Shown: in pieces, positions 6,633 to 18,000 of the stretch
Layout: every line of letters starts with the position of its first letter
Numbering within the stretch: position 1 is the first letter of the stretch
NCBI RefSeq assembly: GCF_963677945.1
Contig: NZ_OY782578.1
Coordinates: 3,997,258-4,061,257, forward strand
Source: an uncultured Bacteroides sp.
GTDB taxonomy: Bacteria; Bacteroidota; Bacteroidia; Bacteroidales; Bacteroidaceae
DNA: 64,000 nucleotides
Direction: 5' to 3'
Program-made: the position numbers and the translations under genes
The notes under the pieces: model-generated
What the model saw: only the letters and a program-made list of their open reading frames with translations
Database searches by the model: none
Told to the model about the DNA's origin: nothing

Positions 6633-9209
6633 TTAAAAATACCGGCCTCCTCTTGATAAATGGTTTCCAAAGAGAACAGAATTCAAAAAGAGTCTGCTGG
6701 TTTCAATCCATGTAGCTCTGAAGTTTGGGTTATCAGAGAACAAAACAACAGTACCGGCTCCCACATTTACATAATCAATAGCAGCCGTATTTCTTATTTT
6801 TGATATATTCTCTTTAGAAACATATCCGTTGATTAATGGAGATGACGTATATTTTGCAACAGTGCCATAAGGGCTTTTTGTTGGTTTAAGTAAAGTTAAA
6901 CCCTCACGAAGTACAAAAATATTCCGATTTTTAAAGCCAAAACCTATCGGATTTGTAATATCCAAATCAAGTGAGAAAATTGAACCACTCAATCGCTTTG
7001 CACCTTCTTTTTCATTTGCTCTTACAAAATCAGCCCGTTCATTTACTAATTGAACTTTCACCGTATCAATCAGATTCTCATTAACAATACCTTGTTTTAT
7101 TACCCATTCCGAAGCATCATCAAATGTAATCAAAACATTTCCGGCAGAAACCCATTCCTTAATTTTTTTCTCATCATTTTTTCCTAGATAATTATAAGTT
7201 CCACCGGCAAGTACCAAAGTGTTATATTTACTCAGGTCAGCACGATCTAAGATATTAATATTAAGTTTTGTTGCCGGAATTCCGATATATTGATTCAAAA
7301 CAAACCAAGCTTCACCAGCTTCAGTAGAAGATATTCCCTGTCCTGTTAAGATGGCAACTTTAGGTTCTCTTACTAGTTTTATATTTTCACTACCTAAATC
7401 AATTCCATTCAAACTCAGTCCTGTGTTAACAGAATAAAATCTCACTTTTGCATACGCACTTACTTTGCTGATAACTTTATAAAGCGAATCTGAGTCTATT
7501 TTTTGCCCAGCTACAGGTATTACAACCGAACCATATCCAAACTCCTGTAGTTTATTACCTATTTTAGTAGTAAAGGGTTTAAATGCCGTTTTTGTATTCA
7601 ATCCTAAATGAGTCAAAGAATATAATGCCTTGTATGAATTTAATTCAGTCCAGTCAAGAATATATGCATATTTTGATGAGCCATTCACAATATCACCATT
7701 CAGCTCTTTTATCCTTAACACCTGATCTCCTTTGTTAAAAAAGTCATCTTTAATCTTTGCATACTGAATTCCATAAGCATGCACTAACGACCATGCTGTA
7801 ATGTCCATAAAAGTAGAATCTTTGAATGATGTATTTTCTTCAAAAATTGAATGAACAAGACGATATTGAGATTGTTGAGCGGGAACTACATAAGAATACT
7901 CTGGTTCAAAGTTCTTTCCGTTGATAGAATGACTTTTTTGAAGTGCATAGACCTCTATACGATGTTGTAGTAACAAATCAAGAAATTTCTGAGTAAGAGA
8001 CTGATCAGCTACATTTCCAAACAAATAACCTTTTGTAGAATTACTTTTGGCCAAATCTATAGCAGACTTAAAGAAATCTTTCTGATGTTTAAGAAGAGTA
8101 GCCCTTTCATCATAAGCAGCCTTTATTGTTGCAATACTTGTTACAAACTGATTCCTGATAGTGAAAGGAAAAGTTAAGTTTCCTGTCTTTGTTTCCTGAA
8201 CTAAACCACGTGAACTACCTTGTTCAAGAGTAGTTCCCACACCACCGGTTATATCCGGATAAGTAGAACCATAAATCGGAGCTATATTATCAAATTGTTC
8301 TTTAGTGAAATATAAAGAGCCAATATTGTCAAGAGCTTGTGAAAAATGATTTGCTAAAATCACATTCAATTTTTCATAAGTAGAATTAGGAGTTATTGGA
8401 TTCCATGTTCCAATTGGTCTTGATGGTTCAAAATAATAAGTACTATTAGCCCCCATTTCATGATAATCATCAAAGATATTAGGATACCACTGGTGATAGA
8501 AAGCAACCCTTGCCTGACTTTCGGGGGCAACCAGACTAAGCCAGTCACGATTCAGATTAATAGAATAATGATTCCCCCTTGCACCAGGCCATGTTTCATT
8601 ATGTTCTTCATCAAACGGGTCAGCAACTGGAGGAAACGATTTCCATGAATTATGCCAGTTTGCAGCATGATCCCTTCCATCCGGATTCTGTGCCGGATCA
8701 ATATGCACAACTATTTGCTTTAAATAGTTCTGAACTTCAGTGTTCTGTGATGCAACAAGATAATAAGCAGCAAGAAGAGCTGCTTCCCCACTTGATGTTT
8801 CATTTCCATGAACACCGTAACCCAGATAAACTACTGCCGGTAATTTATCATAGTCTGGTTCTGGTTTAGTTGGGTCAACAAGGGTTAAATGTTCTTTTCT
8901 TATCTCTTCAAGTCTTGAACTGTTTTCAGGAGAAGTAATAGTCAGGATTACCAAATCTCTTTCTTCATGGGTTTTTCCGATAACAGAAAATTTCACTTTA
9001 TCAGAAAGACGGGAAAGTTCCTTAAAATATTCAACAATCTTATCATAGCGGGTAAAATGAGATCCAATAGGATATCCTAAAAAAGCTTCAGGAGTAGGAA
9101 TCTTTGGATCAAATTTGTCAGAACCAGAAAAATAATAATTAGGCTGTGCCTGTAATGATATTGTTATAAACAGAAACAATAAAACACTTATTTTCTTTAC
9201 TATATTCAT
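6633..9209 (-). CDS. Secreted M14-family zinc carboxypeptidase with C-terminal amidotransferase-like domain
   Basis: An 858-aa exported peptidase. A signal peptide covers about residues 1-21 (ISVLLFLFITISLQAQ). The zinc-binding H134-x-x-E137 lies in YGVHGNETSSGEA, the third ligand is His250 in FDDYHEMG, and the substrate-binding Asn-Arg pair is in NLNRDW (220-221). These are the hallmarks of metallocarboxypeptidase family M14, which removes C-terminal residues from peptides. The C-terminal third (around ILTGQGISSTEAGEAW, VLAGGTYNYLG, LITFDDASEW) resembles a class I glutamine amidotransferase-like flavodoxin fold often fused to these peptidases. It is the last gene of a susC-susD-peptidase operon (18-bp gap to susD), so the imported nutrient is probably a peptide. 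Confidence 0.9.
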   Translation of the reverse strand: MNIVKKISVLLFLFITISLQAQPNYYFSGSDKFDPKIPTPEAFLGYPIGSHFTRYDKIVEYFKELSRLSDKVKFSVIGKTHEERDLVILTITSPENSSRLEEIRKEHLTLVDPTKPEPDYDKLPAVVYLGYGVHGNETSSGEAALLAAYYLVASQNTEVQNYLKQIVVHIDPAQNPDGRDHAANWHNSWKSFPPVADPFDEEHNETWPGARGNHYSINLNRDWLSLVAPESQARVAFYHQWYPNIFDDYHEMGANSTYYFEPSRPIGTWNPITPNSTYEKLNVILANHFSQALDNIGSLYFTKEQFDNIAPIYGSTYPDITGGVGTTLEQGSSRGLVQETKTGNLTFPFTIRNQFVTSIATIKAAYDERATLLKHQKDFFKSAIDLAKSNSTKGYLFGNVADQSLTQKFLDLLLQHRIEVYALQKSHSINGKNFEPEYSYVVPAQQSQYRLVHSIFEENTSFKDSTFMDITAWSLVHAYGIQYAKIKDDFFNKGDQVLRIKELNGDIVNGSSKYAYILDWTELNSYKALYSLTHLGLNTKTAFKPFTTKIGNKLQEFGYGSVVIPVAGQKIDSDSLYKVISKVSAYAKVRFYSVNTGLSLNGIDLGSENIKLVREPKVAILTGQGISSTEAGEAWFVLNQYIGIPATKLNINILDRADLSKYNTLVLAGGTYNYLGKNDEKKIKEWVSAGNVLITFDDASEWVIKQGIVNENLIDTVKVQLVNERADFVRANEKEGAKRLSGSIFSLDLDITNPIGFGFKNRNIFVLREGLTLLKPTKSPYGTVAKYTSSPLINGYVSKENISKIRNTAAIDYVNVGAGTVVLFSDNPNFRATWIETSRLFLNSVLFGNHLSRGGRYF

Positions 9210-9227
9210 CTTAACTATATAATTAAA

Positions 9228-10574
9228 TTAATACCCCGGATTTTGTGTAGCATCTGAATCTGATAAAATATCGGACTGAGGAATTGGAAAGAGCCAGTAA
9301 TCAGTATTTGTTAATCCTAATACCTCCCCTACTCTTTTTGTTCTAACCAAATCGAACCAACGGTGTGCTTCAAAAGCAAATTCTACACCGTTTTCGTCTT
9401 CAATAGCCTTAATAATTTCACTTTGAGATGTGCCAGTAAATGCAGGAACATTTGCTCTTGCCCTCACTAAATTCAAATCACTTACAGCCCCTGTCAAGTC
9501 TGGATTTGCTTTCTTTGCTCTGGCTTCAGCTCTAATCAGATAAAGTTCAGCAATACGAATCACATACGATGGATCTGTACTTGAAGAAATTGTGTTATAA
9601 AGTACACCATAAACAGAACTACCACTCCCAGCAATAATTGTATTTCTACTTCCTCCTATATCAGGATTATTCAATTTCTGAACTAATGAATCAGAAGGCT
9701 TTAGTGTATACTGTCCACCTACAGAGCTAGGATACCAAAGATTCCAATAGCTATTTTTATTATTTGTAGAGAAAGTCAATTCAAATACAGATTCAGACGA
9801 TAAAAATGGTGGTGTAAAATAAGTTTTAAAAGGCTTCACCAAAGAGTATTTAGTATTACTAATAACTTTTGTTGCATAAGTTTCAGCCTCCCCCCATTGT
9901 TCACGATAAAGATGAAGTCTTGCCCTAAGAGCCAGAGCCGTACTTTTTTGAGCTCTGTTTCTTGTTGTCGCGTCTTCTGGCAATAATGTTTCTGCTTGTT
10001 CCAGATCAGATAGCACCTGATCATAAGTCTCACTCAATGTACTTCGTTTTAACCCTTTTAGCGAACTTAAATCCGAGGTTGGTTTCAATTGTAGTTGCAC
10101 TCCACCCCATCCACGAGCTAAATCAAAATATGCCAGGGCACGAATAAGATATGCTTCTCCTAATATTTTATTCTTTTCAATATCAGTAAGAAGTGGATCA
10201 CTAACACTACCCACACTGGCAATTACAGAATTTGCTGAATTAATAGTTTTATAAATGCTTTTATAGACAGACACAGTTATTACATTATCTGTAGGAACAG
10301 CATTCTGATCTAACTGTAAATATTGGCTTAGTGTCCCGTTATAAGATACATTATCAGCAGGGATCGATCCTAAAGTAGGGTAATCTGCAGCATAATAACT
10401 TTGCAAAGCATTATAAGTGCCAATAATGGCGGCTCTTGCTGTCCCCGCATCTGTAATTGCATCCTCAGACAAGATTGCATTCTTGGGTGACACATCAAGG
10501 TAATTTTCGCATGACGTGAAAAACAATCCTACTGAAACAATATAAAGACTTACTAATTTATATAATTTTATCAT
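9228..10574 (-). CDS. SusD/RagB-type nutrient-binding outer-membrane lipoprotein
   Basis: A 448-aa surface lipoprotein. The lipobox is at LFFTSC (cysteine near residue 22), followed by ENYLDVSPKNAI, a typical SusD start. The TPR-rich SusD core is visible (ILGEAYLIRALAYFDLARGW, ALRARLHLYREQWGEAETYA, VIRIAELYLIRAEARAKKAN), and the C-terminal RagB/SusD signature is AFEAHRWFDLVRTKR. It forms the lid over the upstream SusC barrel, with 11 bp between the genes. The relatively short length and the M14 peptidase downstream resemble the RagAB oligopeptide importer arrangement rather than a glycan locus. Confidence 0.95.
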   Translation of the reverse strand: MIKLYKLVSLYIVSVGLFFTSCENYLDVSPKNAILSEDAITDAGTARAAIIGTYNALQSYYAADYPTLGSIPADNVSYNGTLSQYLQLDQNAVPTDNVITVSVYKSIYKTINSANSVIASVGSVSDPLLTDIEKNKILGEAYLIRALAYFDLARGWGGVQLQLKPTSDLSSLKGLKRSTLSETYDQVLSDLEQAETLLPEDATTRNRAQKSTALALRARLHLYREQWGEAETYATKVISNTKYSLVKPFKTYFTPPFLSSESVFELTFSTNNKNSYWNLWYPSSVGGQYTLKPSDSLVQKLNNPDIGGSRNTIIAGSGSSVYGVLYNTISSSTDPSYVIRIAELYLIRAEARAKKANPDLTGAVSDLNLVRARANVPAFTGTSQSEIIKAIEDENGVEFAFEAHRWFDLVRTKRVGEVLGLTNTDYWLFPIPQSDILSDSDATQNPGY

Positions 10575-10585
10575 CGTTTTTTATA

Positions 10586-13500
10586 TTAAAATGTTACATT
10601 AAGTGTTCCCTGTATGGTTCGTGGCTGTGGCACTGTAGCCCAGTCATAGCCTGCAGTATTTTGATTGCTGCTCTGAGCACTTACTTCGGGATCCAGACCT
10701 TTATATTTAGTTAAAGTAAGCAGATTTGATGCTGAGATTGTAGCTTTCAGACTACTTATATGCCATTTAGATGTTATAGATTTAGGAATAATATAGCTTA
10801 AAGCCACATTCTTTAACCGGATAAACGATCCATCTCTTAAGTATCTGCTACTAAGGTTTGCTACATTTCCTCCATAGTTATTTGCCGATCCACCGTTTAC
10901 GGTAGGATCGCCACTATACGTTGTCAATCTTGGAATATCGGTAATATCACCCGGATTCTGCCACCTTTCTAACTGACGTGGGATGAATCCAATATTATTT
11001 TGTGTTCCACCATGCACAAGAAAGAAATCGTGCATGCTCATGATTTTATTCCCTTGCTGAAAATAGAAGAATAGATTCAAGCTGAAGTTCTTATAGGTTA
11101 TCTCGTTGGAAAAGCCCCCTGTATATTTAGGTAATGCATTGCCAACAATCTGCCTGTCGCCAGATGTAATCTTTCCATCGTCATTAACATCATCATAAAC
11201 AGCATTACCAGTCTGGGGATCAACATAAAGTTGTTTGTACAGATAGAATGAATTTACAGAATAACCTTCTCTAAGTATAGATACATTTCTACCTGATGCT
11301 CCAAGAGTTATATCTGATGCCAATTTTTCAATTTTATTCTTATTAAAAGATATATTAAAATCCGTAGTCCAACTAAAATCTTTATTCTTAATATTTACAG
11401 ATTGTAAAGTCAATTCAACACCCTTGTTGCTAACAGCTCCATAGTTCTGCAAATATGAACTAAAACCAGAACGGTTTGGCACAGGCACATTAAGTAAAAG
11501 ATCACTTGTATATTTATCATAGTAATCAAGACCTACACTTAACCGGTTATTCAATACAGTAAATTCGGCTCCTAAATCTATCTGACGAGTTGTTTCCCAT
11601 GTAAGATCAGGGTTAGCTAATTGAGAAGGAGCTGTTCCGGCAGTTTCAAGATAATTATAACCAGCAGACCATAATCCTAAAGCAGCATATGATCCAATGC
11701 CATTTTGATTACCGGAATAACCTGCACTCGCTCTAAATTTAAGAGCGTCGAACACCTTCAATTTCTGAATAAATTTTTCTTGTCCAGCATTCCAGGTTAA
11801 CCCTAGTGAAGGGAAATACCCCCATCGCTTATTTACACCAAATTTAGAAGATGCATCAGCTCTGACACTACCGTCAACAGTATATTTATTGTCTAATGTA
11901 TAGCTAGCTTTTCCAAAAAAGGAAACTAACTTACTTTGAGAGTTCGATGAAGATCCGGATTTTGTTGCAGCAACTGAAATATCTTTCAGATCGTTAGTTG
12001 CAAACCCTGTACCAGAAGCACTTGTAAAATGATTTTCCACAGTATTCAAAGTATTACCTATCAAGGCATTGATATTATGCCTGCCATTTGGTCCGAATGA
12101 TTTTATATAGGTTAATACCTGCTCACTAGTGTAAATTATATTTTTATTTATATAAGTGTCTGCTGCTCCATTTGTTGCTATTCCTGCACTGATAAGTGTA
12201 CTGGCATAATTATTTTCCGACACATCATTATTATCAATACTCCAACTGGTACGAAATTTCAGATCTGGTAAAATAGCATACTCTGCATATATGTTTCCAA
12301 TAGCTCTCCAGCCAACAGCATTGTTATCAAGATGTTCAATCAGAGCAAGATGATTATCAAAACTTCCATATCGGGCATAACTACCATCCTCTTTGTAAAT
12401 TGGAAGATATGAACGCACAAATATAGCAGAGTTAATTACACCTTTCGGATTGTTATCATTACTACTGACATTTCTCCATGTACGGGTTAAATTCAGGCTT
12501 GTTCCAATCTTTAATTTATTACTCAGATAATTATCATAATTGATACGTCCCGAATAACGTTCAAAATCTGAAGGCTTAACTATTGATTCTTGTTTAAGAT
12601 ACCCCAACCCAACATAATAGCTACTTTTTGCTGTTCCACCTTGTGCTGAAACTTCATAACTTGATGTAGCTGCAGTTCTGAACAAATCACTTATGCGGTC
12701 ATAAGTTGGCATATCTTCCGGACTTGAAAAAGGTAAAACAATAGCCGATGGATTTTTCCCGTTATCAATTCCCGTATTATATACAGCTTCGTTAGCCAGA
12801 GTTGCTGTCTGAGGACCATCGGTGACTTTGAATTTTTTAATAGCAGAAGACCATCCATGAGATATACTCAATGATATTTTAGCATTGGAATTAAGTTTAC
12901 CTCGTTTGGTCGTGATTATAACTACCCCATTAGCTCCTAATGATCCATAAATTGCTGTTGCATTCGCATCTTTCAAAATTACCAGATTTTCAATATCCGA
13001 AGGATTAATATCTGCTAAAGGATTAGACTGTGCCTGTCCTCCCATTCCAGTACTAATAGATTCAGAGTTACTGATAAAAACGCCATCAACTATATATAGC
13101 GGTTCAACACTTGCATTAATGGAATTACTGCCGCGTACACGAAAAGTAATACTTCCTCCTGGGACACCTGTATTTGATAATACTTGTACACCAGATGCTT
13201 TTCCTTGTAATAACTGATTAAAACTGGAGCCCGGAATATCTTTCAAAGCTGAAGCATTCAACGATACAATAGAACCACTGATTGCTTTTCTCTGTTGCGT
13301 ACTATAGCCAGTAACAACAACTTCTTCCAACCGGTTTAGTCCTTCTGTCAATTCTACATCAACAGAACCAGACTGATACACATCTATCTCCTGATTATTG
13401 TATCCAACAGCCCTGATATCAAGAACCACCGGAAGTTTTTCTTTTGATTTTAAGCTGAACTTACCATCAATATCAGTAGTAGTACCAACGTGTGTACCTT

Positions 13501-13651
13501 TAATGGACACAGTTGCACCAATAATAGATTCTTTGGTCCTTATATCTGTTACCTTACCACTTAATGTGTATTCCTGAGCACTGACAGCACTTCCTATACC
13601 TAAAAAAATAATTAGAAGTAATTGTCTTGTCTTAATTCTGATTTTCCCCAT
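10586..13651 (-). CDS. SusC/RagA-type TonB-dependent receptor, peptide-locus type
   Basis: Outer-membrane TonB-dependent transporter of 1021 aa, taking ATG 13651 as the start (MGKIRIKTRQLLLIIFLG). The reading frame is open 23 codons further but has no signal peptide there. Domains in order: signal peptide, carboxypeptidase-regulatory-like domain (LSGKVTDIRTKESIIGATVS), TonB box and plug (LEEVVVTGYS, VRGSNSINA, PLYIVDGVFI), then the 22-strand barrel ending in aromatic-rich NVTF. First gene of an operon with SusD and an M14 carboxypeptidase. No hybrid sensor or ECF sigma pair is adjacent. Confidence 0.95.
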   Translation of the reverse strand: MGKIRIKTRQLLLIIFLGIGSAVSAQEYTLSGKVTDIRTKESIIGATVSIKGTHVGTTTDIDGKFSLKSKEKLPVVLDIRAVGYNNQEIDVYQSGSVDVELTEGLNRLEEVVVTGYSTQQRKAISGSIVSLNASALKDIPGSSFNQLLQGKASGVQVLSNTGVPGGSITFRVRGSNSINASVEPLYIVDGVFISNSESISTGMGGQAQSNPLADINPSDIENLVILKDANATAIYGSLGANGVVIITTKRGKLNSNAKISLSISHGWSSAIKKFKVTDGPQTATLANEAVYNTGIDNGKNPSAIVLPFSSPEDMPTYDRISDLFRTAATSSYEVSAQGGTAKSSYYVGLGYLKQESIVKPSDFERYSGRINYDNYLSNKLKIGTSLNLTRTWRNVSSNDNNPKGVINSAIFVRSYLPIYKEDGSYARYGSFDNHLALIEHLDNNAVGWRAIGNIYAEYAILPDLKFRTSWSIDNNDVSENNYASTLISAGIATNGAADTYINKNIIYTSEQVLTYIKSFGPNGRHNINALIGNTLNTVENHFTSASGTGFATNDLKDISVAATKSGSSSNSQSKLVSFFGKASYTLDNKYTVDGSVRADASSKFGVNKRWGYFPSLGLTWNAGQEKFIQKLKVFDALKFRASAGYSGNQNGIGSYAALGLWSAGYNYLETAGTAPSQLANPDLTWETTRQIDLGAEFTVLNNRLSVGLDYYDKYTSDLLLNVPVPNRSGFSSYLQNYGAVSNKGVELTLQSVNIKNKDFSWTTDFNISFNKNKIEKLASDITLGASGRNVSILREGYSVNSFYLYKQLYVDPQTGNAVYDDVNDDGKITSGDRQIVGNALPKYTGGFSNEITYKNFSLNLFFYFQQGNKIMSMHDFFLVHGGTQNNIGFIPRQLERWQNPGDITDIPRLTTYSGDPTVNGGSANNYGGNVANLSSRYLRDGSFIRLKNVALSYIIPKSITSKWHISSLKATISASNLLTLTKYKGLDPEVSAQSSNQNTAGYDWATVPQPRTIQGTLNVTF

Positions 13652-13683
13652 AAGATTCCTTTCGTTTATATATAAATAGTATT

Positions 13684-13713
13684 CAAATTTGTCAGTAGTT
13701 TTACATTTGCAAA
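13684..13713 (-). promoter_or_regulatory. Putative promoter of the susC-susD-M14 operon
   Basis: Minus-strand TTTG (13713-13710), 18 bp, CAAATTTG (13691-13684), one mismatch from TAnnTTTG. It predicts a leader of about 30-35 nt before the ATG at 13651. Apart from this and the box at 13852, the 340-bp divergent gap to the efflux operon shows nothing I can name. Confidence 0.45.
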
Positions 13714-13851
13714 TGTCCAACTAATGAGAATAAATATAAATACCTCCCTTATGGCATTTTAACTACCTAATAAAACACATTTTTATACCTAAACATTGGT
13801 AATGTAGAAAAGAATACTCGCAACTCTAATACTATTTTATAAATTATTTTG

Positions 13852-13859
13852 TAGTTTTG
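13852..13859 (+). promoter_or_regulatory. Putative -7 box of the RND efflux operon
   Basis: TAGTTTTG followed by C is an exact TAnnTTTG match on the plus strand, about 130 bp upstream of the first efflux gene. The expected -33 TTTG is not clear (only T-rich sequence near 13835), so the call is tentative. No repressor gene is adjacent. Confidence 0.35.
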
Positions 13860-13991
13860 CGATATCAGTTTTCAGTTTACATATAGTATTTTATTGATAA
13901 ATACTTCGATATACAGAAATCGTTCCTTTACAATACAGCATATATTACTTTTTCATCATACTAACAGACGTTAGGTTTATAAATATTGGAA

Positions 13992-15050
13992 ATGAAAAAA
14001 AGGACAAACATACTTATTGCAGCAGTACTTATTTTGCTTTCTGCTTTTTTCCTATATGTAGGATTTGTTAAGTCGGCCGACAAGAATAAGGAGCCAAAGG
14101 AGAAAGGACAAAAGAAGGTGGATGCATTCGTTGTAAAGCCATCTTTACTGGTTGCAGACATTACAGTAACAGGATCATTGCTGGCTTTCGAAGAAGTGGA
14201 GTTAAAGAATGAAGTTGCCGGACGGGTAGTGAAGTTAAATCTGCCTGAAGGTAAATTTGTGAAAAAGGGAACATTGCTGGTTAAGTTGTATGATGATGAT
14301 TTGCAGGCTGCATTGAAAAAGTTGCAATCGCAACTGGCTATTCAGGAGCAGATTTACAACCGGCAAACTAAACTGATAAAGGTAAATGGCATTAGTCAGA
14401 ACGATTACGAACAGACGCTCCTGCAAGTAAATACAATAAAGGCAAACATTGCCGAACAAAAGGCACTGATACGGAAGATGGAGGTACGCGCTCCTTTCGA
14501 TGGCATCATTGGTTTGAGAAACATCAGTGTAGGAGCTGTGATCAACTCATCCACATCACTGGCTACCATCCGCACAAGCAACGAATTAAAGCTCGATTTC
14601 TTTGTGCCGGAAAAATACAGTTCGGAAATAGTTAACGGCATGAAGGTGAACTTTACAATGTATAATAATGAAAAGCAATATAATGCAACGGTAATTGCCA
14701 CCGAACGGGGTATTGACAATGCAACACGTAACCTGAAAGTGAGAGCCATTATAAATTCATCATCCAAAGAACTGATTCCGGGTGCTTTTGCCAATGTAGA
14801 ATTAAAACTTGGCAATAACCCACAGGCTTTAATGATTCCTACTCAGGCTATCATTCCTCAGGAAGATGATAAAAGTGTGATTATTGCTCATAAAGGGAAA
14901 GCGCACTTCGTAACTATAAAAACGGGAGTTCGTAAAGCTTCTCTGGTTGAGGTAACCGAGGGACTTGAACCGGGTGATACCATTATTACTTCCGGCATTC
15001 TCTTTCTGAAAGAGAAATCTAAATTGTCATACTCAACCATAACCAAATAG
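13992..15050 (+). CDS. RND efflux periplasmic adaptor (membrane fusion protein)
   Basis: A 352-aa AcrA/MexA-type adaptor. The start is placed at ATG 13992 (MKKRTNILIAAVLILLSAFF); a TTG two codons upstream is less likely. An N-terminal membrane anchor or signal covers about residues 5-25. The biotinyl-lipoyl-like halves are visible (EVAGRVVKLNLPEGKFVKKG and RAPFDGIIGLRNISVGAVI), split by an alpha-helical hairpin (ALKKLQSQLAIQEQIYNRQ). The beta-barrel and membrane-proximal domains follow (VIIAHKGKAHFVTIKTG, GLEPGDTIITSGI). It bridges the inner-membrane pump to the outer-membrane channel and starts a three-gene operon, with a 2-bp gap to the pump gene. Confidence 0.95.
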   Translation: MKKRTNILIAAVLILLSAFFLYVGFVKSADKNKEPKEKGQKKVDAFVVKPSLLVADITVTGSLLAFEEVELKNEVAGRVVKLNLPEGKFVKKGTLLVKLYDDDLQAALKKLQSQLAIQEQIYNRQTKLIKVNGISQNDYEQTLLQVNTIKANIAEQKALIRKMEVRAPFDGIIGLRNISVGAVINSSTSLATIRTSNELKLDFFVPEKYSSEIVNGMKVNFTMYNNEKQYNATVIATERGIDNATRNLKVRAIINSSSKELIPGAFANVELKLGNNPQALMIPTQAIIPQEDDKSVIIAHKGKAHFVTIKTGVRKASLVEVTEGLEPGDTIITSGILFLKEKSKLSYSTITK

Positions 15051-15052
15051 CC

Positions 15053-18000
15053 ATGCTTATTTCTGATATTGCTCTAAAAAGACCTGTTGGTTCTATTGTA
15101 CTGAGCCTTATTATCATTCTGATGGGTGTGGTGGGGTTCAATTTTCTGGGAGTCAGACTTTATCCGTCTATCGATCCTCCTATCATTACCGTACAAACTT
15201 CTTATGTGGGTGCTAACTCCGAAATTATTGAATCGCAGATAACAGAGCCTCTCGAAAAATCAATTAATGGTATCGAAGGGGTGAAATCTATATCCTCACG
15301 TTCGTCTATCGGGACAAGTAATATTACGGTAGAATTTGATTTGGGAACTGATTTGGAGAAAGCGGCAAACGATGTTCGTGACAAGGTTTCGCAAGCTACC
15401 AGCCGACTACCACAGGACATCGACTCGCAACCTACTGTTACCAAAGCGGATGCTGACTCCGACCCTATTATTATGCTGACTGCCCAAAGCACTACCATGA
15501 ATGCCATTGAGCTGAGTGACTATGCGGAAAATGTGTTGCAGGAAAAGCTGCAGACTATTCCGGGGGTGAGTTCTGTTTCTCTCTTCGGGCAACAAAGGCC
15601 TGCCATGCGTCTTTGGTTAAACCCTGAAAAGATGGCGGCATACAGTATTACGGCTGCAGATGTAGATAATGCGTTGGGGAAAGAGAACGTGGAAATGCCG
15701 GGAGGTAAGATTCGTGGTAATGCCACTGAGCTTATCGTAAAAACCCGGGGACGATTAACTACCGAAGACGATTTTAATAACCTTATCATTAAGCAGAGCG
15801 ACAATCAGGTAGTACGCCTGAGGGATGTTGGTGAAGCTGTATTAGGTCCTCAGAATGATGAGTCGGGTTCGAGAGTCAATGGAATTACGGGAGTAACGCT
15901 TAACCTTATTCCTCTGCCGGGAGCAAACGATATTCAGATTGCCGACGAGTTCTATAAACGATTGGATCAGATAAAACAAAACCTACCCAAAGGAATGGAA
16001 TTAAGTATTGCCCGTGACAAGTCTGTTTTTGTCAGACAGTCTGTTAACGATGTGATAGAGACTCTTGCCATTGCTATTATCCTGGTAGTAGTTATTATCT
16101 TTTTGTTCTTCAGAAACTGGATCATTGCTCTGCGGCCATTGCTCGATATACCTGTATCGCTTATCGGAACGTTCTTCATCATGTACATTATGGGGTACTC
16201 CATCAATGTGCTCACGCTTCTTGGAATTGTTCTTGCCACCGGATTGGTGGTGGACGATGGTATTGTGGTTACCGAAAACATATTTAAACGTATAGAAAAA
16301 GGGAAGAACAAATGGGAAGCAGCCTTTGAAGGAACTCGCGAAATCTTTTTTGCCGTAGTATCTACTTCGCTTACTCTTGCCATTGTATTTATACCGATTG
16401 TATTCCTGGAAGGATTTACCGGTAGGTTGTTCCGCGAATTTGGAATTGTGGTAGCCAGTGCCGTATTAATTTCCGCACTCGTTTCCCTCACACTGACTCC
16501 GGTGCTGAATGTGCTGTTAGGAGGTTCCTCTTCTCATCATTCAAAATTCTATGTAGCAAGTGAGCCTTTCTTTGTAGGGATGGAAAACGGTTACAGACGA
16601 TTGCTGAGCTACTTTATTTCAAACAAATGGGTTGCATTCTCTATTCTTGGATTCTGTATAATTGTTATTCTGTCTGTATCCAAAATATTAAAATCGGAAC
16701 TGGCGCCACTGGAAGATCATAGTTTTATCCGGACGGCAATCACTGCTCCCGAAGGATCAGAATACAATGCTACCCAAAAGATAATAGACAATATTGCCCG
16801 GATAAACATGGATTCTGTTCCCGGATCTGAATACGTACTTGCCAGATATGGAGGTGGTAATAGTGGTAGCTCTAATGCGGGTTTTGTTATGACTTTCCTT
16901 GCCGATCCTACAAAGAGAAAGGCTTCTCAGCAAGATGTTTATGACAAGCTATCAAAAATCTATTCCAAAATACCTGATGCCAGAGTTATCCCTAGTCAGG
17001 AGCCAACTATCTCAACCTCTACCAGCAGAGGATTGCCGGTACAGTTTGTAATTCAGAATCTGGATTTCGAAAAGATACGGAAAGTATTGCCCAAATTCCT
17101 GGACGAAGCACAAAACAGCAGTGTATTCAGCAATGTGGATGTGGACCTGAAATTCAACAAACCGGAACTGAACGTTACCGTAGACAGGTTGAAAGCGAAC
17201 ACGCTAGGTGTGAACGAGAAAGATGTATCGAGTGCTTTAAATCTGGCATATAGCGGTGGACGTTACGGATATTTTCTAAAAAACAATAAACAATATTATA
17301 TCATTGGCCAGGTGGCCAAGGAAGATAGGAATGTTCCTGCAAATATATCATCCATGTATGTTCGTTCCCAATCGGGCGAAATGATACAGCTGGATAATTT
17401 GGTTAAAATTAAGGAGACCAGTAATCCACCTATCTTATACCATTTTAACCGTTATAAATCGGCAACTGTATCGGCCAACCTTGCCAAAGGTAAAGCACTG
17501 GGAGAAGGTATTGAAGAGATGCAGAGAATAGCAAACAAGCTACTGGATGCTTCCTTTACAACTGCTCTTTCGGGCTCATCAAGAGACTTTGAAGAGAGTA
17601 GTTCCAACATCTCCTTTGCCCTTATATTAGCTTTATTGCTTATTTACCTGATTCTGGCTGCACAGTTCGAAAGTTTCCGAGATCCATTCATCATCATGCT
17701 AACCGTGCCAATGGCTATTGCCGGCGCCATGCTTTCGCTATGGATATGCGGACAGACAATAAACATTTTCTCGGAAATCGGGATGATTCTGCTTATTGGT
17801 ATTGTAACAAAGAATGGTATTCTTATTGTGGAGTTTGCCAATCAGAAACGTATGGCAGGTATGACCAAGAGAGTGGCCGCTTTCGAAGGAGCTTCTGCCC
17901 GTCTACGTCCTATTGTTATGACCTCACTGGCTACTATCTTCGGTTCACTGCCTATTGCATTGGCCCTGGGATCGGGAGCCGAAAGTCGTGTTTCCCTGGG

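Noticed and set aside
10586-13720. Start of the peptide-locus susC at 13720
   Set aside because: The 23 extra codons contain no signal peptide and run across the predicted promoter at 13684-13713; ATG 13651 gives a proper signal sequence.
15967-16491. 174-codon open frame on the minus strand
   Set aside because: Antisense to the RND pump gene; composition follows the opposite strand's codons and no family is recognisable.
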